From NCBI GenBank assembly GCA_018389105.1, contig JACATO010001126.1, forward strand, positions 151,001-215,000: a stretch of 64,000 nt of DNA. Reading direction: 5' to 3'. The notes under the pieces were generated by a model, which saw only the letters and a list, made by a program, of their open reading frames with translations, was not told the origin of the DNA and ran no database searches. The translations under genes were made by a program, and so were the position numbers. This document shows positions 37,985 through 49,911 of the stretch, in pieces. The DNA comes from Nautilus pompilius (taxonomy: Eukaryota; Mollusca; Cephalopoda; Nautilida; Nautilidae). Position 1 is the stretch's first letter. Each line of letters starts with the position of its first letter.

Positions 37985-38191
37985 GTGGTGAAACGCCTTA
38001 CTTACAGCGTAAACGAAACAAAGATTGACGGAGTCTTCACCTGTATTACGACAAATTCGCATTCGTTGAAGGCCAGGAAATGTCGCATCTTTCTCTGGAC
38101 CAAGCAGTGGAGGCAGGTGAACGTCTGCCACCACGAGAAAGCAGCTCGACGCAAGGTTCTGGAGTCTGAACCGAAATGCGTCACGAACTAA
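37985..38191 (+). CDS. 68-codon open frame in left inverted-repeat arm, doubtful
   Basis: This frame starts MVKRLTYSVNETKIDGVF and is repeated without any change in the right arm (48707-48913, minus strand). The same DNA is also open on the opposite strand for 60 codons (38002-38184). Identity at the DNA level explains the conservation, so it is not evidence of coding selection. There is no domain, signal peptide or membrane segment. Residues 30-68 are rich in Lys/Arg/Cys/Trp. I do not recognise it. Confidence 0.15.
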   Translation: MVKRLTYSVNETKIDGVFTCITTNSHSLKARKCRIFLWTKQWRQVNVCHHEKAARRKVLESEPKCVTN

Positions 38192-38456
38192 TATGTTAAG
38201 AGATTAAATGCCATGATTCAGCTGACCGGTTAATAAGATAAATAAATGGAAATGTCCATACAACCTTGGGCACAAGTTTTACGTCACCTAATATCATCTA
38301 ATTTTATTAGATAAAGTCCAATTAAACCTGCTAAATTTGCCTAATAATGATACCTGAAGGAATTAAATTGCTTACCACTTCGTTCTTTTTTTACATACTT
38401 AATGGCAACGTGACCAAAACTGAAAAAAATCGTCGATCTAAAACCTAACATGGAAA

Positions 38457-38479
38457 CACGTGATCTTATAAATCACGTG
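38457..38479. repeat. Short hairpin with two CACGTG E-boxes, left arm
   Basis: CACGTGAT, a seven-base spacer, then ATCACGTG form a perfect 8-base inverted repeat. Each half contains a CACGTG palindrome. It lies about 57 bases inside the inner edge of the arm and is preserved in the other arm at 48420-48442. Confidence 0.85.
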
Positions 38480-39525
38480 GACGGGGTGACTCGATTAGAA
38501 GGGCTCGTGGGTATAGTGTCGGGCTGGCAAGCCTGATTGGAAGATACATTAGATTATTGTTTCTTCTCCCTTGATGCAAAAAACTTTGGCCATAGCTGAA
38601 CATAAATATATTTAATGATTTGACTGCAATCCTCTCCTTTTATTTGACTATTTGGCATAAGTAACATTAAATGTTTTTTTTTTCCAACAATGGAAATATA
38701 ATGTTGTTTACTTTGTCATTATGGTGTAATTTGTCCTATCAATTTTTGTCTATCACGTGCTATGTTGTTGTCATCGAAGAGATTTTGTTTGGCATCTATA
38801 CGGTTCAAACTATTACTACTCTGAATCTTGTGTTATTTTTCTTCATCTTCTTTGCATCAACCTGAGCCAATTTTGTTTGTTGCATCATAAATTCTTCAGA
38901 CGAAAGTGTTATCGTCAGTAAAACAATCCAAACAAACTTTTGTTACTACATCGAGTTATAACCATGTATATTTGGACATAAAACCTTTTATCGTACTGTT
39001 TTACCAAAATGACTGAAATGTAATAAGCATCCAACGTTTTTTTTGCCTGTTGCAAAAAATTACTAGTTTCTTCGGATATATGAAGCTAGTTTTGGGGTAA
39101 ATAAAATATAAAATCTGTCTTAACTTCTAAAATTTCTAAATTTTTTAAAAAGGGAATGTATACTAATCAAGCTAATGCAAACACGACGCTAAATATGCAA
39201 CAAATTTTAAAATCAGCAACGTTTTGTTTATCTTCTATTTGAAAGAGTGAAAAGGTTTGTGGTATACTCTAAATTCTTATAGTGGCATTTGCATATATAT
39301 ACGCTTTCTTTTCAGGTTGTTTTATGTCTAACATTATTATTTTATATAAGAAACCTCCTATGGACTTCTAGGTTAAATATTGCTTTAGATTAATAATGTA
39401 CTGCAATTTTGGTTAGTTACCATGATAGTAGAAATCTACAACATTTTAAATGAAAATGCTGTTTTTTTCCTGTTATAGATAAATGTTAACAGGTCAATGT
39501 GTCAAGATATTTTTATACAGTCTTC

Positions 39526-39586
39526 TTCGTAGCTCAGTCAGTATATAATGGAAACCAATTAGAGGGCTACCGAGTTCACTGAGAAA
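39526..39586 (+). other. tRNA-like sequence (pseudogene or SINE head)
   Basis: GTAGCTCAGTCAG at 39529-39541 is an excellent Pol III box A / D-arm match. CCGAGTTCACTGAG at about 39570-39583 is a partial box B at tRNA-like spacing. I could not draw a proper anticodon stem or acceptor stem, so it is not a functional tRNA gene. Most likely it is a decayed tRNA pseudogene or the head of an old SINE. Confidence 0.45.
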
Positions 39587-40629
39587 AAATAGAAATGTGT
39601 TTTTCCCAAGAGGAGATGAACTTTTACAAATGCTGTTCAAAGTATTGTCAGTCTTTGCCTTACCTCAGTGAGACTTCAAGGCAGGTAAATATTCGCACTA
39701 TAACCCTTTCATATAATTCCTTCTTTGAAAAACTAAATACCTTATTTATTATCAATTAATTATATTTATTTTAAATAATAAAACCGTTAAGAAACTATAC
39801 AACAAATTCTAATTTTCGCTTAGTTAAAAGTACTTCCAAAGACCAAACAGTTATTAATGTATTGCCAATTTGTAAATTCTTTTAATTTTTTGCTTTTTAG
39901 TATGCCTCTGAGTTTTGGTAGGAAACAGTTTCAAAAATCTTTAAAAGGGTTAACTACAAAATAAGATATATTATATTCAGATGCATATCAAACAATTAAG
40001 ATCAGTGCTCAGTAGATGCTCATATAAAATTATGTGAAAGAAGCACATTTTTGTTATTTTGTAAAAATAAATGCGTTTTCCTAAAATAAATTAACATATA
40101 TGAAATATTGTTGATAAATTATAAAATTAGCGAAAAAGAAATGTTCTATGTAGATATATGATGAAGCTTGGTGTACTAACATGAAAATGCTATTCCTTTT
40201 TCTTGGCATAGTTTTCAATACATTATCATATATTTCTATGATACAGACAATTTAACTTCACATTCTAATCGAAACGATAATAAACTAACTTTATTTATAA
40301 ACTAGGAGTCCTTTAGGTATAATGAAACTTTCAAGATAAAAAATGACTGCAGCTGAAATTCAGATTTAATGCAAGCATAAACGAAAAGTTATCCACGAAA
40401 TAAAACCTTTAAATTTAAGTTGGAAACAGATTTTAGTGCGTGGTATTAAAAATGGTTTACTAATTGCTAATGTTATTGCAATAAATTTGTATTGATAGTG
40501 ATACATTAGTTTTAAAAGAGCTTTATATTAATTGTATAAGTTGAAACCACTGGAAGCTTTAATGTTCAAAATATTTCCATATCTATGTTAGGTATTCGTC
40601 ATTTTCTTGTTTAATCTCTATTGAGTATC

Positions 40630-40645
40630 ATATATATATATATAT
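40630..40645. repeat. (AT)n microsatellite
   Basis: Short AT run. Confidence 0.9.
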
Positions 40646-41675
40646 TGAATCTATATCTTATCAAATCAATGTAGTTATCATCTTCTGCATACAAAATACG
40701 AATGTTTTCAAATATAGAAAATGTATTTTTAAAATTTTCAAACATACCCTTTCAAAAAAATATGTATTTATTTTCATTTTTTTCCTTTGCTAACTTACGT
40801 TTCGATATTTACATGTTTTTTTGAAATGTTAATGCTTTTATGAAAAAATAAAGGCAACAAAGGAAACCAGAGACCAAAACAGATATTATTCGCTAACAAG
40901 CAAAACGGTTGGCCAGTATCAGTAGTATGGTGACAAAAGAAAGTTAAACATCAGAGTTTTCATCTAAATTTAAAAATTTGAAAATACTGATATTTTCTTA
41001 AAATATTTTTTCCTATTAAAATGAGAAAAGAATAGAACTGTTAATTATTTACATATATAAGATTTTTTAAAAAATCTGTTGTTTTGTTTTATTTCCGATT
41101 AGAAGTGAAGAACTTTCTGTGCAAATTAGAAAAAAACTCGCTTCGAAGATAAGGGTGTCATTATTATGATAATTAATGACGAAGAACATTTAAAGCAAAT
41201 TCAATTAAAAGCAATCTGATTTATTCCTTGTTTTAATTAATTAACATTTTGACTTGTGAAATTATCATGCGGTACCTTACACTTTCATAAAAATCTTGTA
41301 GAAAAAAAAGCAGACATATTTATATAATCTTTTACCTGACAATGGTAGCTGACAGACGATGGGCTACGAATAATATTCAGTTTTTTTATTTACTTTTATA
41401 GACCCACTTAACTCTACTCTAATGAAAGCGAAATAAGATTCTACTGGAAAATTATGTTTAACGATAATTAACTAAATTTCTTTCCTCAAAGTGTCTTTCA
41501 TATTTGCATTAGCTTTTTATTAATAATTATCCATCAAAGAAAACGAGAATGTCAATAGACGCGATGGTTTTCTTTGAAGCTACGGAAAACATAAAAAGAG
41601 CAATACTTAATTTGGTTTAATTCACCAACTAGTAGTTTATTTCTATTCCAAGTGGATACGCATACAAAAATTACA

Positions 41676-41691
41676 ATATATATATATATAT
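41676..41691. repeat. (AT)n microsatellite
   Basis: Short AT run followed by a T homopolymer. Confidence 0.9.
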
Positions 41692-44559
41692 TTTTTTTAG
41701 CTAAATCGAGTAATGTTCAGCAATCTGCAGACGCTTCTGATGGACGCGTTGTGAGCACTGTACCGTTCTGTTCAGATGTTGTCCTTTCTTTCCCAAGCAG
41801 TCTGATATCGTATTACAGCAGATGCCTGTAACCATACAGTAATCATTTTGGACTACAGCCATAAGATATTCTTTAGAAAAAAAATGAACTACAGTGATTT
41901 TAATTTAAAATAACATAAATTCTTGCTTTTAATTTACGAAAGGTTAAAACTGTTTAGAGAAAAACCACAGGATGTTCTTTTTTAATGAAAAAAATGTTGA
42001 AACTGACGTAATTTAAGTAAATATATATATTGTAAATTTAAGATTTATGAAATAAAAACTTAAGATAAGAAAAATAATGTTTTGAAAGCGTGAAATGCAC
42101 GAAACGTATACGAATTTTGTTTTTATTCCATGGAGTTTAACACTTTTATTAAATTTCGGATCATGATGCTTGTAGGCGAGATCAGAATTGTAAAAACTAA
42201 ACATGCCGTCCGTCAGATTTGATTATTTCTCGTATGTGCTTTTAACTCTAACAAAGAAAGATCACAAAGCACCAGAGGATTTTAAAAAAAATCTTCCGGT
42301 GGGAACAAGCTTTTAGTCAAATAGACCCGAAACACAACAGAAGAATTAATGTCGGACCAGTGAAGTGTTCACGTCGAAGACGATACTTTTCAATACGTAT
42401 TATCATAGAATCCTTACTTTCTTAGCAACTGTTTTTGACTGTGAAAACACCTAATGAAACCCGACTTCAGCAGCCCTAAATAATAAAAGAAAAATTCAAG
42501 AGCACTTCTCATCGACAGTCTAAGGTGCCCCCAAATAATAAAAATGTCCGATTCAGAAGGTGAAGCGATAAAAGACAGAAAGGCTACTGACTCAGTAACC
42601 AAGTGCCACCACCATCAAAAACGTGTCATCTCTCTACACGCTCTACTGACTGGACAGCCGAAATTTCATCAAAATATTGAAGTTTCAGAATGGTTCTTCA
42701 AATGTTTATACCTGAAGGAAAAACGAAGAAACAACCAAATAGATACAATAAAGGGTGTTTTACGAGTGTGGAGGCACGTAAAAAAGCGTTGCGTAAAATT
42801 AGAAATCGGAAGATTTCAACTGGCACACGGATTGGTAAACATCTATAGGTCCTCACATTCCAAAAAAGAGAAAACGAAATCATTACCAACAAGAAATAAT
42901 TCGTAACAGTCATCTTTCACATATTAATGTGAATAATACAAACTTTGCACATTGTCAAGATCCAAAATTCAATATTTCTAATATATATACACACACCAGG
43001 AAAGAAAGTAATTGATCAAGTCAAGATAGTTCTTTATCCGGGATTTAATAGGTGGTCGATCCGACGGTGGTCATTTTAGTATCTATAATTATCTCCTTTG
43101 CTAAACATAAATTAATCTGTGTATCTGTTTAGAAAAGCAGGTGCATCTACTATATACTAAATTATGCCAAATTCTGTGTGAGCGCCAACAGTGACTTCGG
43201 CTGTCCATCTTTGAGCGTGAATAATTTGGAAAATCACGAGAACTTGAAGCAAATTGATTAGTGAGCGATTGGTGACAGGCCAAAATAAAAGCTGTCTTAG
43301 ACATATTTTGTCTGTAACCTTCAAAAATATGTCAAACATTTACTAATTCACATCTTGTAGATTACATTTTCGCAAAGCTTTTAGCTTAGGAGTAAAATAT
43401 AACCTGCATCCAATAGTGAACGTCTAAATTCTACTGCGATATATTCACAATTTGTAAGACTCTTCTATTCGCATTGGATGAAGAGATCATCGACAATAAT
43501 CACCATAAGCCGAAAGGCTATAGGGGATTTCAGAACAACTACTGCTCGGACACGCTAAATAGATTTTCCTGAGCCTGTAAGAGCTGAAAATGAGCCCCAA
43601 TAAACACCAATTGGATTTATAAACAGCTATGGGCCAGTCATCTGAAGCCAACTTCTCAGTAGAAAAACTCCTGAAAAATTCATTCGTAAACCCCGACCAG
43701 ATCACCTAGGACAATCTGATAGATGCTATGCCTAGACATCGAAACGACGCTTCAGGTGCTGCCACTGAAGATTGAAATTGATTTTTTCAAGCAATTCTTG
43801 TAAATATATTGCAGAACAAGTGTGCATAAAAGATACCAAAGTTGGTCGATTTTGCCCAGAAGGAATCTACATAGAAGTGTTTCGAGAATCCACATAATAT
43901 ATTTGAAGCCAAAAGGTCACCTTTACATGACTTCTTATTTGCTGTCAATCGGTTTGGTTGCTGAAAGCAGGTACACGTGTCTTTGACAATGGCAAAGCAA
44001 CACAAACCGTTTAGAATTTAAAAAAAATTATCAGATAACTTTGTGAAAATAAATCACGGATAAGATCAAGACATAAAAAGGAATTAAATAATAGAATCAT
44101 TTTGCTTCATAGCTCACCACGGACGTTTACCTAGATCTTTAAAGAAAAAATGCTCCAAATACTCTCCGCTACTCGCTTAATGATTTTACATCATCATAAA
44201 GCTGGGATAGCAGCAAACACAGATAAAATAACAACAAATCGATTAACCTTTTAGCCTTCATCAGCTGGGGGCAGAATAAAATAATATCTCAGGCGGGGTT
44301 TGTGTTACCACGCACGCAAACAGACATATGCACGCACGAGAGAGAGTTCTCTTTCGCTAGCTTCTGAAAGCTCGTTCTTTGTGGAAAAGCGAACGTCGTG
44401 CGGACGATTTTTTTGGTATAGCGAAGCATCGCGGTTATTTTTCCTTCTAGCAATTGCCGTTGACAGAAAGCGGGGCTTGGGGAGGTGGGGCGAACGACGT
44501 GGAGAATAAAAAATTGGCCGAATAAACGAGAGAAAGAACGAGAAAGGCAATTGCTCCTG

Positions 44560-44660
44560 CAGACCAATGTCTGGCAGATAGCTTACCCACCCCGACTTGA
44601 CGGACCGTTTCTAAACGATATAAAGCCGTCAGGTTGGTGCGCAGACATTTTTCCCGTTTA
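44560..44660 (+). promoter_or_regulatory. Candidate TATA-type core promoter, weak
   Basis: In a locally GC-richer stretch (44.27-44.78 kb), GATATAAAGCCGTCAGGTTG (about 44617-44636) has a canonical TATAAA, followed about 25-30 bases on by GTGCGCAGACATT. A downstream ATG-initiated long frame is lacking. The string TCAGGTTG could be an initiator but is too close to the TATA. It may be the promoter of an unrecognised non-coding or decayed gene, or chance. Confidence 0.2.
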
Positions 44661-44995
44661 GCCAGCTCTGGTTAACTATTCCTAGAGCTCGTAACAGGAG
44701 AACACTGGGTGCACACGGTACATGTGTTCCGACACGGAGAAGGTACTGCTCCAAGAGCAAAAAAACAGGCTGTTTTTGTGCGCAAGGAAAAGGCGAAAAT
44801 CATTAAGTAATGTTTGTTTTTTTGCATAAATAAATCTAGGTTCATTTTACACATAATTAGAGAAATTTCTGTGCAGCAACTGTTTTATTATTTATGAAGA
44901 TTTAATCAGATAACCAATCAGATAAACAAATTTGATATTTATCCAGTAATATCGATAAAATGACTGAACCACTATGGAATACGTACTTGCATAAA

Positions 44996-44998
<3 letters not shown>

Positions 44999-45068
<70 letters not shown>

Positions 45069-45085
45069 TAATAATAATAATAATA
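44999..45085. repeat. (AAT)n trinucleotide microsatellite
   Basis: About 87 bases of AAT/ATA units with two one- or two-base interruptions. It yields poly-Ile or poly-Asn open frames in both directions, which are artefacts. Confidence 0.97.
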
Positions 45086-46258
45086 GCAGTATTAATATTC
45101 AAATCTGATGCCGCCAATATTCACCGTTCCGTTTGGAATCCTCTGTTTCTCTGTTTTCAACTATACTATAAACAGTAATCATTTTGTATCGCAAACTTGA
45201 GGAATGTAAATGTCAAAGATCTGTCTGTTTCTTTTGACATCTCTTTGCGTCCGATCACCTGAGTTGGTACTATGGAATGCTAATACTTTGCACTATCATC
45301 TTTTATTGATTGATTGAATGATTGATTTTTTAAATTTGGTGTTATTTTATCCTGATTATCTTACATATGTCGGGATTTTAAAAGAAATTGCTCTTAAGAT
45401 GTGGACAGAAGAATGGTAGGATTATCTTCTTTATCCAATTAATACTACTTTCTTTCCGTTTTGAATAGAAATTCTTTCAGATCTAGATTTTTACTTGGTG
45501 GTATCCATGCATGGCTAACACTCCAAGAACAAAAAGAATGTTTCTACGTGACTTTTATTTGACACTAAATATTGAAGTTGTTAAAATCTTAATTTCCAAA
45601 AAAAAAAAACAAATGTTATTTCGATTTTGTAGGTAATCCTATCTAAACTACAGCAACGACCTTCATTCTCTTTAATTTAAGTTAAACTAATTCACTAAAA
45701 TTAGCGGTTTTTTTAAATTACATACTGAAAAGTACTCTTACATTTTGCAAACAGTACAATTCATAGTCAACCTTGCGAACACATTAAACTGGTCGAATTA
45801 CCGTCTTTAAAAAATAGATCCGTCAAATGAAAATAGCCTTGGATTTACCATACTCACAAAAACTAGATGTTTCGATATATATGACTGTTCATTAACTGAT
45901 TTTGATAATCGATTCAATTCTATCGACTTATTTAAAGAATCAGTTTTAAAGTATAGACAAATTTTATAATTTTGAAAAATAAAGAAAAAAATGAAGCATT
46001 GAAAACTTATGTTAATAACTAAATACATAAGTAAATAAAGACGTTTAACAACAATGTATCTTGTTCGAACCTGTGTAATATTTTTCGAGGTTGTTGGACC
46101 TTCAAAAGCAGTGAGCGGAGGGGTCGTTGACCATGTGAGTGACTTAGGTACAGTGATCAGAGTGATTAACCTTCCAGCAGATTCCAAAAGAACCGTGGAA
46201 ATTTCTTCCATTTCAGTCGCTGAAGAAAACCGAAACATTTAGGTAAAATCCAGGCCGA

Positions 46259-46338
46259 AAGATGGTGAAGAAGAGTAGGAAGAAACTGATACGTACGCCA
46301 AACCGAAAAGGTGCCGACCGGGAATCAAACAGGCAACT
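46259..46338 (-). mobile_element. tRNA-derived SINE, minus strand, partial
   Basis: On the minus strand, GCCTGTTTGATTCCCGGTCG (right end, 46319-46338 region) is the best box B of the family in this window. It is followed by TTTTCGGTTTGGCGTACGT and TTTCTTCCTACTCTTCTTCA, matching the 10.6-kb copy (GTACGTACC..., TTTCTTCCTGCTTTTCCTCA). The body then loses similarity near 46258. A clean 62-60 codon region on either strand just to the left (46054-46242) has no recognised motif and may be more of the same repeat. Confidence 0.6.
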
Positions 46339-48419
46339 CACAACATCAAAATTTAAAAAAAAAAAAAAAACTGCTAAAATTGAACACAGTATTTCCGAAA
46401 TGCAAATAAACCAATATATTTGCTGGTTAAATTTAATTTTAAATATTTTAAAATATTTAGTTATTTTTGCCACAATAGGATTGATGGTCAACGAAGAGTA
46501 GATTTCTTGGATAGAATATCGCTCTTGGAATCTGGGAAAATATGATCCAAGAGAAATAGTTGTCGTGATTATAGCGATGGAGAATATATTTAATAAGGTG
46601 CACGGTAACTAACAGTAAGCAGTTTTATTACTAAGCACTAAAACAAAACATACTCTGAAAATCAATAATTATTCGTAATTAATCCGAACGTTAATAACAA
46701 GTAGAGTTTTTCCGAAAGTTGGTTTACTAATCAGAATAATATTAATATGGCACCAAGAAGACAAATCAATAACATATAGTTATCATTATGTTTTGGAAAT
46801 TATTACTTGTTTTTTTTTTTTGAGAGTTCTACTAAAGTTTACATGGATAATTTAATGTATGCACACAAAACTAATAAGTAAAATTATTGTAAAGAAAAAA
46901 TGGTGGATATAATAAGTGTCGCGTGTTCAGTTGTTTAACATAATTTTTTTTCAAATACACTCGAGATGATACTAACGGACTCCGCAACTGTTCGCTATCT
47001 ATCAGCGGGTTTCGGCCCATCAGTGACAAGACCCTCGGGACAGCTGGTGATCAGTCCCAAACCGTCCATCGGCCTAAATGCATTGTATGATTTGTATGCA
47101 CTGAAGTTCACTGTTTCAAATACTATGTCATTAATTATTGGTATAAACAATTGCTGTCGTATTACATAATATGTTTACTGTTTAATTTTCAGTCTAATCA
47201 AAGAAGACTGTATATTAACGCCATAAAAAAGCTACAAACCAAGCGTTATTGTGAGAATTTAATTATAAAAGACTTTCAGGACGCAATAAAAGAACAGTTA
47301 TTTTCTTTTCAAAAGTGCATTAAAGAAACTTGGTATGTTAAGCATCAGTGTAAAGCGAAAAATAAAGTAGAATTCCTTTCAGAAATTACGAAGTAAGGCG
47401 CTAATTAATTGCTGAGGAAATTAGCTTTTAAAATAAAAGCTTTCTAAAAATCACTTAGGAAAGCAATCAACTTCTGATTTGCGGCAGTTTTTAACACACA
47501 CACACAAAAAAAAATCAAAATCGAAACTTAAATAGCTTCGCTGCTGTTCTTGTCGTTTCCTTTAACAATTTGTGACATGCTATTTACGCAAAAACGACTT
47601 AATTATTTCTTTTAACTGCATACTAAAAGCTATGTAATAGTTATAATACCGATAAAATAAATACACACCAAGCGAAGGAAGATGATCACGTAATTATTAT
47701 AACGGATTGTGTACTTTAAGCAGTTAGGCATTTAGCCAAAGAGCGCTCGGATATACTGTTTTATTATGCTTCTCTTACGTGTTTGTCATAACTTGACAGG
47801 TATACATCACAATAAATAATTCTGATTCATTTCGGCCAATACTTCCAGCTGCATTTTAGTTTTTTTTTATATTATAGTAATTAAAAATAAAGACAACCAA
47901 TTTAAACATTTGATTTCCTACATTCTGACCACATATTACTAAATCCTTTTCTGCGACACAAAACAAGGTTTCCTTAAAATATGGAATACGCTATATTTTC
48001 ATACAAAAATAAAATATTGCTTTTCCGATCTATTTTAAAAAAAAAATTGTTTATTACGTCAAATTACCAGGAATAGCGGATTGAAGGCCAAAAAAATAAG
48101 ATGACACAAAATATTTTTGTAAACGAATTTCAAACAGTTTATGGACAATGTTATTGGCGATAGAAAGAAACATTACTATATTTATAGCAAAAGATTTTAA
48201 AAACAGATATTTAAACTGCTTTGCCTTGCTACCATAAGTAGGGTTTTCTCGTCTTTTTATAAAATAAAATTTTCATTGGTTTACAAAGGTAATAATAATA
48301 AAATCTAAAGAAATAATCAAACGTTTAATATCAATGTAAATATTTTCATATATCTATTGGACTCAGGCTTGCCAGCCCAACACTATACCCACGAGCCCTT
48401 CTAATCGAGTCACCCCGTC

Positions 48420-48442
48420 CACGTGATTTATAAGATCACGTG
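48420..48442. repeat. Short hairpin with two CACGTG E-boxes, right arm
   Basis: Copy of the left-arm hairpin: CACGTGAT and ATCACGTG around a seven-base loop. Confidence 0.85.
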
Positions 48443-48706
48443 TTTCCATGTTAGGTTTTAGATCGACGATTTTTTCAGTTTTGGTCACGTTGCCATTAAG
48501 TATGTAAAAAAAGAACGAAGTGGTAAGCAATTTAATTCCTTCAGGTATCATTATTAGGCAAATTTAGCAGGTTTAATTGGACTTTATCTAATAAAATTAG
48601 ATGATATTAGGTGACGTAAAACTTGTGCCCAAGGTTGTATGGACATTTCCATTTATTTATCTTATTAACCGGTCAGCTGAATCATGGCATTTAATCTCTT
48701 AACATA

Positions 48707-48913
48707 TTAGTTCGTGACGCATTTCGGTTCAGACTCCAGAACCTTGCGTCGAGCTGCTTTCTCGTGGTGGCAGACGTTCACCTGCCTCCACTGCTTGGTC
48801 CAGAGAAAGATGCGACATTTCCTGGCCTTCAACGAATGCGAATTTGTCGTAATACAGGTGAAGACTCCGTCAATCTTTGTTTCGTTTACGCTGTAAGTAA
48901 GGCGTTTCACCAC
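48707..48913 (-). CDS. 68-codon open frame in right inverted-repeat arm, doubtful
   Basis: Same protein as the left-arm frame at 37985-38191, with no amino-acid change. Conservation follows from near-perfect DNA identity of the inner arms. No family recognised, and no promoter or splice context that would make it a gene. Confidence 0.15.
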   Translation of the reverse strand: MVKRLTYSVNETKIDGVFTCITTNSHSLKARKCRIFLWTKQWRQVNVCHHEKAARRKVLESEPKCVTN

Positions 48914-49911
48914 ACCTGACTTTACAAAAGGCTTTCAACTGTGCAGGTGTCAGAATTTACCGCTTATTGGTCAGATCAACCTATGTGTAACCGGGATCAC
49001 TCGCCCCAGGCCCATTTTAAATAATCTTGAAAGCTTTTTCTTTCTAGCAGTCAATTTAATGCATTCAGAACAAAGCCGTTAACCTAAAGAAGCTCTGTCG
49101 TCGCTTTGGTGTAGAAAGTATTAGTTAACTTCTGTTCGCTAGTGCACTGCGATGTGAACAAAGTGGCGGTTAGTATAACGGTTTTTCGGTGATGCCAGTT
49201 CATGGCATTGTCTTTAATTTGCTCCTGTCGCTGCAGATCGAAGTCTTTTTGTAAATCGTATAGGCTTGTGCAGTCTGGAACCTCTCATCCATACATCACC
49301 ACCTCTGCTGATTCAGTGACCAACGTTTCGGTTTTCATTAACAATCAGAAACAAATAGACGGCTTCTTGCTCTGCTGAAAGGAAAATTTCATTACAGGAA
49401 TAAGCTCGCGTTCTACGGTCGGTTACATTTTCTAGATCTGCCGCTGAGTTCACGTGCACCATGATAAAATGACTGGCGTTCAAATCTCATCTCAGGAGAT
49501 AAATAAATCATTTATTTGCTACTTAACTAAGAGAAAAAAACGACCGATTTGCGTGTAAGAACCACTGAACCATAACTAATAATTAGCTTTTAATGTAGAA
49601 TTTTGAAAAAGTTACATATTTAACGTTTTCAATACTTACTCGACTTAAGAGTGGGAAAATATTTGTTACCCAAAAGAGGATGTAGCAGCGTGGATACACT
49701 TTGCCGGTCAGAGCCACTGAAAAGTTTAATAGAAAAGTAGGAATTTTTCGTGAACCGAAGTCGACTGAAATTCTAATCGTGGCTGTGTGTTTCCAAATAA
49801 TATTTACCGAATTTTAATAAAACTCTATTTCACCAGTGCTGAAATGCCAAGGAATTTAAATGGGTTGTTTTCGAACAGCAGCTTCGTGGTGGGGTCCGTC
49901 CCCTATCAGCG

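Larger units (their letters stand above)
36451..38536 (+). repeat. Left arm of a 2.1-kb long inverted repeat
   Basis: This 2086-base segment is the reverse complement of 48363-50473. The inner 1.15 kb (37380-38536) is almost identical in the two arms: I count about four differences by eye. The outer 0.93 kb has many more, including indels of 25, 3, 2 and 1 bases. The inner edge ends in GGGCTGGCAAGCCTGA and the outer edge begins AATAATTAAACC. It is less AT-rich than its surroundings. I recognise no transposase, reverse transcriptase or LTR. Tentative tRNA-like strings exist: the inner edge GTGGGTATAGTGTCGGGC looks like a box A, and GGCGTTCAAATCTC (minus strand, about 37425-37440) like a box B. 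They do not make a standard SINE. Confidence 0.93.
38537..48362. other. 9.8-kb AT-rich spacer between the inverted repeats, no gene recognised
   Basis: The left 3.7 kb (38.5-42.2 kb) is extremely AT-rich, with AT runs at 40630-40645 and 41676-41691. The part 42.2-44.8 kb is less AT-rich. It contains a 120-codon frame (42544-42906; starts MSDSEGEAIKDRKATDSV in an acceptable AAAAATG context) with no recognised domain and a length expected about once per window by chance. Further right are a large (AAT)n tract, a SINE at 46.26 kb, and more AT-rich DNA. No polymerase, integrase, ATPase or protease of the Polinton/Maverick set is visible, which argues against the whole 14 kb being one such element. 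Confidence 0.6.

Noticed and set aside
36451-38536. Arm as a Helitron
   Set aside because: One edge reads TC in one orientation, and a small GGCT/AGCC hairpin sits at that edge, but there is no CTRR terminus with an upstream hairpin at the other end and no A/T insertion signature.
44902-45178. Open frames with poly-Ile and poly-Asn runs
   Set aside because: Translations of the (AAT)n microsatellite.
45807-46238. 143-codon minus-strand frame
   Set aside because: First half overlaps sequence next to a SINE and second half is low-complexity Phe/Ile/Asn; no motif, length within chance.
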